Part shown: one piece after another, positions 5,845 to 14,000 of the stretch
Layout: each line of letters starts with the position of its first letter
Numbering within the stretch: the first letter of the stretch is position 1
NCBI GenBank assembly: GCA_002361175.1
Contig: DESG01000007.1
Location: forward strand, 1 to 18,929
Direction of reading: 5' to 3'
Source: Lachnoclostridium sp. UBA3320
GTDB lineage: Bacteria > Bacillota > Clostridia > Lachnospirales > Lachnospiraceae
DNA length: 18,929 bases
Position numbers and translations under genes: made by a program
Notes under the pieces: model-generated
The model's input: only the letters and a program-made list of their open reading frames with translations
The model's database searches: none
What the model was told of the DNA's origin: nothing

Positions 5845-6900
5845 ATGAGCAGAAAAACAGTATGGAAAAGATATGTATCGGTATTGATTGCATTCGCATT
5901 GGTACTGGGGAGTATTCTTGGAGCAGGAAATCAGAAAGTAGAGGCGGCAGCCAGAAAAACCATCCGTTCCGTAGGGATTATGCAGGGTGGAAAAAATGTC
6001 ACAAAGAAAACATTAAGCATGCAGAAAGGAAGTAGTAAGAAGCTTACTGTAAAGGCGAAAACAGCCCTTACAAAAAAGGAGATAAAGTATCAGTCATCGA
6101 ATAAAAAAGTGGTATCGGTAAGCAGAAATGGAAAGCTGCAGGCAAAGAAATATGGTTCTGCCAAAATTACGGTAACCGTTTCTAAAAAGGGTTATAAAAC
6201 AAAGAAAACATGGGTAAAGGTTTCTGTGAAGAAAGATACAGCACAGGCACCAACGGGGACACCGAATCCCACATCTGCAGCGCCAACGGGAACACCAGGT
6301 ACAACAGAAGTGCCGACAGCAGCTCCGACAGAGGCTCCGGATAGCACGGTGGCACCAACGACAATGCCGGATGTAACTCCGGTTCCGACACCAGATGTCC
6401 CGAAAGATCCAGGCAGCAGTACAGAGGAAGGAAAAATTCTGGTAGCATATTTTTCATGGAGTGGTACCAGTGAGAGAATCGCACAAAATATTATTTCCCA
6501 GACTGGGGCAGATTCTTTCCGGATTGAGAGGGAAACACCTTACAGTGATGACTATACTACCATAGCATATGGAGAGGCAAAGGATGAGGCAGATAATAAT
6601 GCCCGCCCACCGCTGAAAGATCCGCTGGAATCAGTGGCAGCGTATGATAAAATCGTACTCTGTTATCCAATCTGGTGGCACACTGCCCCGATGACAGTTG
6701 GTACCTTTTTAGAAAGCTATGATTTGACAGGGAAGACGATTTATCCAGTTTCCCAGTCGGCATCCATGGATAGATCCCAGTATGATCAGTCTGTTGCCTT
6801 TGTCAAAGAATGTGCAAAAGGTGCGGTAGTGGATGATGGACTGTTCACAAAAGATAACGATGCTATTCGGGAATATATAAAGAATACGGTATTAAGGTGA
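5845..6900 (+). CDS. Secreted Ig-like/flavodoxin protein
   Basis: About 351 residues, intact. Residues 1-35 are a Sec signal peptide (MSRKTVWKRY, hydrophobic core, cleavage near VEA-AA). Residues 36-130 are a very lysine-rich bacterial Ig-like domain (LSMQKGSSKKLTVKAK, SSNKKVVSVSRNGKLQAK, GSAKITVTV). Residues 134-190 are a Pro/Thr/Ala-rich linker of the kind found in cell-wall-spanning proteins. Residues 198-351 are a flavodoxin domain: AYFSWSGTSERIAQ (FMN phosphate loop), LCYPIWWHTAPMTVG and PVSQSASMD. No LPXTG anchor is visible. Several starts are possible: TTG 5827, ATG 5836 and ATG 5845. GGAGG at 5829-5833 is 2 nt from ATG 5836 and 11 nt from ATG 5845, so I prefer 5845. A surface FMN electron carrier is inferred. 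The basic Ig-like domain might hold it to anionic wall polymers, which is speculation. Confidence 0.85.
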   Translation: MSRKTVWKRYVSVLIAFALVLGSILGAGNQKVEAAARKTIRSVGIMQGGKNVTKKTLSMQKGSSKKLTVKAKTALTKKEIKYQSSNKKVVSVSRNGKLQAKKYGSAKITVTVSKKGYKTKKTWVKVSVKKDTAQAPTGTPNPTSAAPTGTPGTTEVPTAAPTEAPDSTVAPTTMPDVTPVPTPDVPKDPGSSTEEGKILVAYFSWSGTSERIAQNIISQTGADSFRIERETPYSDDYTTIAYGEAKDEADNNARPPLKDPLESVAAYDKIVLCYPIWWHTAPMTVGTFLESYDLTGKTIYPVSQSASMDRSQYDQSVAFVKECAKGAVVDDGLFTKDNDAIREYIKNTVLR

Positions 6901-6907
6901 GAAATAG

Positions 6908-7039
6908 ATACAGGAACTGTTGGTGCTGGATGTAAAGAAAAGTTCTTACTTTGCAGGAACGGGAGTTACTTATCAACATGCAGCGTCAAGTTTGTTTTGC
7001 TGGGATCAGAAAATCATGAACTGGTTATTTGAAAAATAA
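6908..7039 (+). pseudogene. Possible alpha/beta-hydrolase C-terminal remnant
   Basis: The stretch between the flavodoxin stop and the next gene has a 43-codon open frame without a start codon. It reads as a plausible protein end: SSYFAGTGVTYQHAASS, then CWDQKIMNWLFEK and TAA. A His in YQHA followed by WDQKIMNWL resembles the last strand and helix of alpha/beta-hydrolases. I infer a truncated hydrolase gene, parallel to the esterase tail at 355-489. The fragment is short, so the family call is tentative. Confidence 0.4.
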
Positions 7040-7059
7040 ATAGCAAGGAGGAAAATTCA

Positions 7060-7698
7060 ATGAAAGTATTGATGATTAATGGCGGCCCCCATGAGGAAGG
7101 CTGCACCTATACAGCTTTAAAAGAAGTAGCAAATACGCTGGCAAAGGATGGGATTGATTCAGAGATTGTTTGGATTGGGAATAAACCCGTTGGCGGCTGT
7201 ATTGCCTGCAAGGCATGTGTAAAAAAGGGAAAGTGTGTGTTTGATGATATTGTTAATGAGATCAGGGAGAAGGCGTATCACGCAGATGGTTTTATTTTTG
7301 GAACGCCGGTTCATTACGGTGCTGCCTCCGGAAACATGACCGCTTTTATGGACCGATTATTTTATTCGGAGCTGTGTGGTAATGGCAACAAGGCATTTTA
7401 TATGAAACCGGCTGCGGCTGTAATTTCGGCAAGAAGAGCGGGAACTACGGCGACCTTTGACCAGATTAATAAGTATTTTACCATTCAGGAGATGCCGGTG
7501 GTATCTTCCCGTTATTGGAACATGGTTCATGGGGCGGCACCAGAGGATGTAAAGAAAGATTTAGAAGGACTGTATACCATGCGTGTGTTGGGAAGAAATA
7601 TGGCATATATGCTGAAATGTAAAGAGGCTGCTGAGATGTCTGGAATATCCATGCCAGAGCAGGAACCAGCCATTTTTACAAACTTTATCCATGATTAG
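7060..7698 (+). CDS. Iron-sulfur flavoprotein, NAD(P)H-dependent oxidoreductase family
   Basis: A 212-residue cytosolic flavoprotein. It begins MKVLMINGGPHEEGCTYTAL (flavodoxin-like FMN loop) and then has C-IA-C-KA-C-VKKGK-C at Cys47, 50, 53 and 59, the compact CX2CX2CX5C motif of iron-sulfur flavoproteins that binds one [4Fe-4S] cluster. GFIFGTPVHYGAASGNMTAFMDRLFY is the second flavin-binding region. AAGGAGG precedes the ATG at a good distance. The family moves electrons between ferredoxin or NAD(P)H and small acceptors. It starts just after a hydrolase remnant and is followed by a membrane protein with possible haem-ligand His residues, so an electron relay towards the membrane is an attractive but unproven reading. 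Confidence 0.88.
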   Translation: MKVLMINGGPHEEGCTYTALKEVANTLAKDGIDSEIVWIGNKPVGGCIACKACVKKGKCVFDDIVNEIREKAYHADGFIFGTPVHYGAASGNMTAFMDRLFYSELCGNGNKAFYMKPAAAVISARRAGTTATFDQINKYFTIQEMPVVSSRYWNMVHGAAPEDVKKDLEGLYTMRVLGRNMAYMLKCKEAAEMSGISMPEQEPAIFTNFIHD

Positions 7699-7763
7699 TA
7701 TCATTGTGCCAATTCAGCAGATCGTGGTATGCGGATCACGAATAGAAATGAAATGGAGGCGGA

Positions 7764-8495
7764 ATGATGAAAGCGAAACAAATCATAAAAATTATAATAG
7801 ATATCTGTATGACTATCCTGTTGTTTGTTTTGATGGCGTTTCACTATGTGGGACCGCAGTGGCATGAGATCACAGGCGCTGCCATGCTGGTGCTTTTTAT
7901 CCTGCACCATATCTTAAATGGGAACTGGTACAAGGCATTTGGAAAAGGAACATATCGTTCTGGCAGGGTATTCCTTACTGTGGTGGATGCGGTACTGCTG
8001 GTGGATATGTTATTGCTGATGTTCAGTGGAATTGCCATGTCCCGTTATGTATTTCGCTTTCTGGATATTCCAGTGAGCAAAGCATGGGCAAGGGGAATGC
8101 ACATGACAGCATCCTATGCTGGTTTTCTGCTGATGGGATTCCATATCGGACTTCATTATGGCATGGTTATGGGAATGCTGAGAAAAGCTATCCCTGTTCT
8201 GGATACAAAGAAAGGTTCTGCGAAAGGAAATGTGGTCTGCACATGGGGGTTGCGGGTAATAGCTGCCATGATTGCTGTCTATGGTGTATATGCCTTGCAT
8301 ACAAGAAAATTTGTGGACTATATATCGCAGAAAGTCATGTTTGCTTTCTTTGATTATGAAGAGCCAGTTATTTATTTCATTATGGATTATGTAGCCATTA
8401 TGGGATTGATGATATTCGTATCCTATTACCTTCAAAAGCTGTTACAGCGGCGGATACTGCCTGTTAGCGATGTAAAGCAGAAACAAAAGGAGTGA
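7764..8495 (+). CDS. DUF4405-like multi-pass membrane protein, possible b-type cytochrome
   Basis: A 243-residue integral membrane protein with about five or six hydrophobic segments (roughly residues 8-26, 36-52, 70-90, 112-135, 160-178 and 202-224). Histidines cluster near or inside the helices: His27 and His34 (FHYVGPQWHEITG), His48-49 (FILHHILNG), His113 (RGMHMTASYAG), and His127 and His131 (MGFHIGLHYG). This arrangement resembles DUF4405 and b561/FdnI-like cytochromes, in which paired His residues bind haem. GGAGG (7755-7759) precedes the ATG. It lies between the iron-sulfur flavoprotein and the Fe-S aldo/keto-fold protein. If it binds haem it could carry electrons from cytosolic donors to the exported flavodoxins; haem binding is inferred, not shown. 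Confidence 0.8.
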   Translation: MMKAKQIIKIIIDICMTILLFVLMAFHYVGPQWHEITGAAMLVLFILHHILNGNWYKAFGKGTYRSGRVFLTVVDAVLLVDMLLLMFSGIAMSRYVFRFLDIPVSKAWARGMHMTASYAGFLLMGFHIGLHYGMVMGMLRKAIPVLDTKKGSAKGNVVCTWGLRVIAAMIAVYGVYALHTRKFVDYISQKVMFAFFDYEEPVIYFIMDYVAIMGLMIFVSYYLQKLLQRRILPVSDVKQKQKE

Positions 8496-8550
8496 TATGC
8501 GATGGAGATAAATAAAAAGAGCCTGAATAAATATGAATGGAGAAAGAAAA

Positions 8551-9705
8551 ATGATTTATAGAGAATTTGGTAAAACGGGGATGAAAGTCAGCGCCATCGG
8601 AATGGGCTGTGAATATGTCTGGACAGCGGATGAGAAGACAGTTTGCGAGGTAGTACGGGCAGCAGTGGACGCTGGTGTCAATTACTTTGACCTGTTTGTG
8701 GGAACGCCCACGACACGGGAACATTATGGTGAGGCATTGAAGGGTGTTAGGGAAAAGGTATATCTGGCAGGCCATCTGGGCTGTGCGGATATAGAAGGCC
8801 AGTATGTCAAGACAAGGGATGAGGAACTTTGCCAGGAGTTTATGCAGCAGTTGTATGAAAAACTGCAGACAGATTATCTGGATGTTCTTTTTTTACATAA
8901 CTGCGATGATTTGGAGGATTTAGACCATATACTGAACGGCTGGATGTATTCCTATGCCAGAGAGCTAAAAGAAACCGGGCATGCTAAGTTAATTGGCATC
9001 AGCACGCATAATACCAAAATTGCGATGGAAGCAGTAAAGAGCGGGAAGATTGAAGTTTTGATGTTTCCTGTTAATCCTTTATTTAATCTTCTCCCGCAGG
9101 ATACAGCAGACGCCAGAATGAAGGGGCGGGAAGTCAAGGAAATGACAGAGGAGGAGAAAGCGGCATATCCGACAAAGCAGGAATTATATGCGCTCTGCGA
9201 GGAAATGGGCGTGCCGATTGTAGCAATGAAACCCTTTGCGGCAGGCAATATCCTAAAAGATCATGAGGAAGGACGATTAAAAGGACTTTTAGAGTTGACA
9301 CCAGTGCAGTGTATCAGTTATATCCTGTCATTCCCGCAGGTGGCATGCCCTGTTCCAGGATTTGCCAGTGTGGAGGAATTGGAGCAGTCTCTGGAGTACC
9401 TGACTGCTACAGAGCAGGAGAGAGATTTCAGTGAAATTAATGACAGTCTGGTTGGAAAATTTGCGAATCAATGTATGTACTGCAACCACTGCCAGCCATG
9501 CCCGAAACAGATTGATATTGCGGAGGTAACGAAGCTGGCGGATATGGCAGAAAAGGAAATGACGGAAGATTTAAAGAAGCGGTATCAATCGCTGGATGCC
9601 AGCGGTAAAGATTGTATCCACTGTGGCAGTTGTACAAAGCGCTGTCCGTTTGGTATTGACGCATCTGCCAATATGCAGCGTGCACAGAAGTTATTTGGAT
9701 GCTAG
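8551..9705 (+). CDS. Aldo/keto-reductase-fold protein with two C-terminal [4Fe-4S] motifs
   Basis: A 384-residue protein. Residues 1 to about 290 are an aldo/keto reductase barrel (MIYREFGKTGMKVSAIGMG, LFLHNCDD, KLIGISTHN, CPVPGFASVEEL). Residues 308-317 are CMYCNHCQPCP and residues 355-365 are CIHCGSCTKRCPFGID, two ferredoxin-like [4Fe-4S] motifs. Against the classical tetrad, Asp47 (NYFDLF) and His116 (LFLHN) are kept, but there is no Tyr at the usual place (DLFVGTPTT), and the Lys segment reads VYLAGHLG with no Lys. This altered tetrad occurs in a subfamily of Fe-S-linked members, so the chemistry probably differs from simple NADPH carbonyl reduction. ATG 8551, 8 nt after GGAG (8539-8542), is preferred over ATG 8533, which has no Shine-Dalgarno sequence. 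It ends just before a terminator, so it is probably the last gene of its transcript. Confidence 0.9.
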   Translation: MIYREFGKTGMKVSAIGMGCEYVWTADEKTVCEVVRAAVDAGVNYFDLFVGTPTTREHYGEALKGVREKVYLAGHLGCADIEGQYVKTRDEELCQEFMQQLYEKLQTDYLDVLFLHNCDDLEDLDHILNGWMYSYARELKETGHAKLIGISTHNTKIAMEAVKSGKIEVLMFPVNPLFNLLPQDTADARMKGREVKEMTEEEKAAYPTKQELYALCEEMGVPIVAMKPFAAGNILKDHEEGRLKGLLELTPVQCISYILSFPQVACPVPGFASVEELEQSLEYLTATEQERDFSEINDSLVGKFANQCMYCNHCQPCPKQIDIAEVTKLADMAEKEMTEDLKKRYQSLDASGKDCIHCGSCTKRCPFGIDASANMQRAQKLFGC

Positions 9706-9770
9706 CTAAGAGAATTGTGTGTCATTTCTTTCAGCATACGGCGCTGCAGTTCATTGAACTGTATAGAACC
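9704..9770 (-). pseudogene. Possible HxlR-type regulator fragment on the minus strand
   Basis: On the minus strand from about 9770 down to a TAG at 9704-9702 the sequence reads IQFNELQRRMLKEMTHNSLS. This resembles the recognition part of the HxlR winged helix (R/K-F-N-E-L-x-R ... T-x-x-x-L-S), with about one extra residue. Only about 20 codons are visible, with no start, and the terminator lies just beyond. If real, it is the remnant of a regulator of the redox cluster. Chance similarity is possible. Confidence 0.3.
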
Positions 9771-9780
9771 GAAAAGATTG

Positions 9781-9821
9781 TAGGTTGGGAATCTAAAAAT
9801 AGGTTCTCGACCTAATTTTTT
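9781..9821 (+). terminator. Rho-independent terminator closing the redox cluster
   Basis: TAGGTTGGGAATC (9781-9793), an 8-nt AT loop and GGTTCTCGACCTA (9802-9814) form a 13-bp stem with three G-U pairs. An A and six T follow (9816-9821). It lies 76 bp after the Fe-S aldo/keto-fold gene and before the sbcD promoter, separating the two transcription units. Confidence 0.8.
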
Positions 9822-9872
9822 ACTCTAAACCGAACGACAATTCAGCTAATCATATCTGTTGTGCACAAGCCA

Positions 9873-9901
9873 TTGTATTTAAAATAGTTTTGGATTATAA
9901 T
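9873..9901 (+). promoter_or_regulatory. Sigma-A-type promoter for the sbcDC-polA operon
   Basis: TTGTAT (9873-9878), a 17-bp spacer and TATAAT (9896-9901) lie 25 bp before the sbcD start. A perfect -10 box with correct spacing after a terminator makes this the likely operon promoter. Confidence 0.6.
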
Positions 9902-9926
9902 AACTATTGAGAAGGGAGGGCTTATT

Positions 9927-11081
9927 GTGAAGTTTTTTCATTTATCGGACTTACATTTTGGAAAACAGCTGCATGGATATGACTTGCATCTAGAACAGCG
10001 TAATTTTATATCACAGCTTTGTGATTGCTTAAAAAGTGAAAAGCCTGATGCGGTATTAATATCTGGTGATATATATGATAAATCAGTTCCTGCAAGCTCG
10101 GCAGTTTCGCTTCTTGACGAACTTCTTGTTGCTTTAGAAGATGTAACAGTGTTGATTATTGCAGGAAACCATGATTCAGCGGAAAGGCTTAGATATGGAA
10201 AAAGCTTTTTAGAAAAACACGATATACATATCTCTGTTATGCCACCTCAAAAAGAGGATGACAAACTAGAGAAGATTGTATTGAAAGATGAGTATGGCAA
10301 AGTAAATTTTTATATGCTTCCATTTTTAAAACCCAGTATGGTAAGACACTTTATGCCTGATGAGGCATCGCAGGGAGAACAAGCTATTATTGCAAAACTT
10401 ATTGCTGATGAAGATATTGATTATTCAAGCAGAAATGTAATACTTACACATCAGTTTTATGTCAATGGCACTGTTATGCCTGTAATGTGTGATTCTGAGT
10501 TAAGACCTGTTTCGGCTGGTGGTACTGACGCTGTTGATATATCAGTGTTAGACGGTTTTGACTATGCGGCATTAGGGCATATCCACAGTGCACAGTATGT
10601 TAAGGAAGAAAAGTTTAGATATTGTGGAACGCCGCTTAAGTATTCAGTGAGTGAAGCTGGGCAGGATAAAAGTATAACAGTGGTTACTATAGGAGCTAAA
10701 ACAGAGGGAATTTGTATAAATACACTTCCAATAAAGACAAAACACGATGTGTTAAAGCTTCGTGGCAGCCTTGCTGATATAATTGCTGCATCAAATGAAA
10801 GCAATAGGCAGGATTATGTCAGTATTACGCTTATTGATGATGACATACCAGAGATGGTAAAAGAGTATATTGAACCGTATTTTGAAAATATACTTGAAAT
10901 TATAGTAGATAATAAAAGGACAAGACAGATACTTAATGAAGATGTTGCAGATTTTAAAGAACTTACACCTTACGAGGCATTTGGGGCATTTTTTAAAGAG
11001 GTGTTGGGGCGTGTAATGAATGAGCAGGAGGATACGCTTATTAAGGAGATTATAAGTGAGGTGAACAATGAGACCAATTAA
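9927..11081 (+). CDS. sbcD: Exonuclease SbcD (Mre11-like nuclease subunit)
   Basis: A 384-residue SbcD. The metallophosphoesterase motifs appear in order: HLSDLHFGK (Asp8, His10), SGDIYD (Gly47-Asp48), AGNHDSAERL (Asn81-His82-Asp83), an LTHQF motif and ALGHIHS (His218, His220). They bind two metal ions for double-strand exonuclease and hairpin-opening endonuclease activity. The partner SbcC is the next gene, overlapping by 14 nt, which fits translational coupling of a stoichiometric complex. The start is GTG 9927, preceded by GGGAGGG at good distance. The length is normal. The product processes DNA hairpins and broken ends in the cytoplasm. Confidence in the assignment is high. Confidence 0.96.
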   Translation: MKFFHLSDLHFGKQLHGYDLHLEQRNFISQLCDCLKSEKPDAVLISGDIYDKSVPASSAVSLLDELLVALEDVTVLIIAGNHDSAERLRYGKSFLEKHDIHISVMPPQKEDDKLEKIVLKDEYGKVNFYMLPFLKPSMVRHFMPDEASQGEQAIIAKLIADEDIDYSSRNVILTHQFYVNGTVMPVMCDSELRPVSAGGTDAVDISVLDGFDYAALGHIHSAQYVKEEKFRYCGTPLKYSVSEAGQDKSITVVTIGAKTEGICINTLPIKTKHDVLKLRGSLADIIAASNESNRQDYVSITLIDDDIPEMVKEYIEPYFENILEIIVDNKRTRQILNEDVADFKELTPYEAFGAFFKEVLGRVMNEQEDTLIKEIISEVNNETN

Positions 11082-14000
11082 ACTTGTTATGTCGGCTTTT
11101 GGTTCATATGGCGGAGTTGAAATAATAGAATTTAATAAAATGCAAAATGGTCTTTTTCTTATTGCTGGAGATACAGGCTCTGGAAAGTCAACTATATTTG
11201 ATGCAGTTATGTTTGCACTTTATGACACTATGAGCGGCAAGGAAAGAAAAAGTATTATGATGAGAAGTGAATATGCATCAGAGGACAGAGAGACATTTGT
11301 GGAATTTACATTTAGTTATGGAGAAGGCAGCGATGTATATACTGTAAAAAGATATCCCGCATATGAGAGAAGAAGTAAACGAAGGAATAAAGATGGCAAA
11401 TATAATATTATAAGACAGCAGGGCAAAGTCGAGCTTACAATGCCTGATGGTGTACAATTTAATGGAAAGATAATACAGATTAATGAAAAAATAGAAGAAA
11501 TTGTAGGGCTTACGGCAGAGCAGTTTAATAAAATTGCACTTATTGCACAAGGGGAATTTCAAGAGCTTGTTATGGATAAAACTGGTAGGCGAAAGGAGAT
11601 ATTTCGTCAGATTTTTTCTACACAGGTGTATGGTGATATTGAAGATGCTATATTTAAGAAATACAAATTAGAAGTAGCAAAGTTAAAAGATAATTCTATA
11701 AAACTTGGTGAACTTTTTAATACTACAGATATATTGGAAGATAGCCCATATAGGCAAAATTGGAAAGAGGCATTTGAGAAAAAAGACACTGAGCCAGAAG
11801 GGCTTGTAAGTGTTTTGCAAGCTGAACTTGTGCGCTTAGAAGAGATATATAATAGCAAATGCGATGTGTATAAAGAAAAAGAGAGAGAATATAATGATTT
11901 AAATAAATTAATAACTAGAGGCAGAGAGAAAAATAAGTTGATTGACAAGCTAGAAGTTCTTAAAGCTAAAAAAGAAAAGCTTGACAGATTAAAAGAAGAA
12001 ATAGATAATAAAGAAACTTTATTAGAGCTTGCAGGGAAAGCGGCGCAGGTATCATTTGCAGAAAAAAATTATATTAATAGAAAAAAAGATTATGATAGTG
12101 CGCTTGCAAAGTTAGAAAAACTTAAACTAGACGAAAATAACTTAAAAAAGCAGTATGATGAAGCGGACAGAGATTATAAACAGGCAGATAGAGAATACAG
12201 TAGTCTTATGCCTGAATATATAACAAAGAGAGATAGATTTAAACAGGCAATTTTAAAGTATCAGGTCGTTGAAGAGAAAGAAGAAGAATTAAAAGAGTGT
12301 GATGCTAGTCTTAAAAAAACTGTTTCTAATATGACAAAAGAGACTAAAAAACTTGAGAAGATAAGAGAGGATATTGCTGTTTCTGAAAATATTTTAAAGT
12401 CTTATGAAAATTTGAATCTTAGTATGGAATGGGTGAAGTCAGAACAGAAACAATATGAAGAAGAGTATCTTTTACTTGATAAGTTTAAAAATCGCTTGCA
12501 GATTTGCGAAGATAAGAACAAATCTCTTGAGGCTGTGGAAAAAGAATTGCTTTTATCTGTAGAGGCATGGGAAAAAAGCCGCAGGAAACATGAAGATTAT
12601 AATAGAATGTACATAGCGTGTCAGTCAGCATTTTTAGCAGAAAGGCTTGTGTTAGAAGAGCCATGTCCTGTGTGTGGTTCTACAAGCCACCCATATCCAG
12701 CACAGATGCCAAAAGACGCTGTTACAGCAGATATGGTTAAGAGGGCGTTGACAAAGGAGAAAAAATGCGAAGAGCATAAGGACACTATTCAGAAAGAAGT
12801 AGAAAATTTGCAAAGTGCACTTGCAGCGGACAAGGCTGTGTTAGATGAATATGCAGCACAGCTTTTTGATAATAAATATACTTTAGCATCAGTAAATAGT
12901 CTTATAGAGGAAAAAGAAACTTCACTTTCAGCAAAGAAAAATAATGTATTAGAAAAGATTAAGGAACTTGAAACAAAAGCATCAGATAGAGAATTAAAAC
13001 AGAAAGAACTTGAAAAGCTTACAAAGAGACAAAATAAAATAGTATCAAGCATTGAAAGTATAGAGCAGGAAATGCACAAGTTAGAGATTAGAACTGAGGG
13101 ACTTAAAAAAGAAATAGAGACATTAAAAACTTCTCTTGGGTATGACACTAAAGAAGAACAAGAGAAAAATCTTAAAGAATGTGAAACACAGTTAAATATA
13201 CTTGAGAAAAGTCATAAAGATGCTGATGCTGCATTTAAGAAAGTGCAAAAAAAACTCACTTCTGTACAGGGAGCACTTAAAGAGGCAGGAAAACAGACTG
13301 AGGAATATTTATGCAGCCTTGAAGAACTATTAAAAGTATTTGAAAATACATTTAAAGAGAATGGCTTTAAAAGTGCTTCGGATTATAAAAATGCTATAAT
13401 TGATACAAAGATTATGAAAGCTATGGAAGATGAGATAAAAGCATATAAAGAAAACTGTATAAAGGCGCACACAGGTATTCAAACTATATTAGAGCAGCTT
13501 GATAATACAAGTAAAATAGAGCTTGCTGAACTGGAAAGAGAGCTTGGAGATATTAATACAAATATGTCTGATATAAAAAGTGAAATTGACAGATATAATT
13601 TTTGTATACAGAGCAATAATAAAACGGTAGAAAGAGTTAATATTCTTATGCAAGAACGCACCCATATTGCAGAAAGGCTTAGAGTTGTAAAATCACTTAA
13701 TGAAGTTGCCAATGGAAAAGTGCATTTCCAGACTTATATACAGAGACAGTATTTTAAACAGATTATACAGGCAGCAAATACAAGGCTTATTGGTATGGCA
13801 TCAGGTAAATTTTTGCTTAAATGTCGTGATATAGGCACAGGAGGACAAGGCGAGATGGGGCTTGAGCTTGATGTATATAATCCTCTTACTGGCAAATCCA
13901 GAGATGCACACACACTTTCTGGTGGTGAGACATTTATGGCATCGCTTTCAATGGCACTTGGGATGGCTGATATTGTACAAAATACTGTTGGTAAGACAAA

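Noticed and set aside
9747..9761. CAGTTCA-T-TGAACTG palindrome as an operator
   Set aside because: It coincides with the possible HxlR coding remnant and is not placed near a promoter of a downstream gene.
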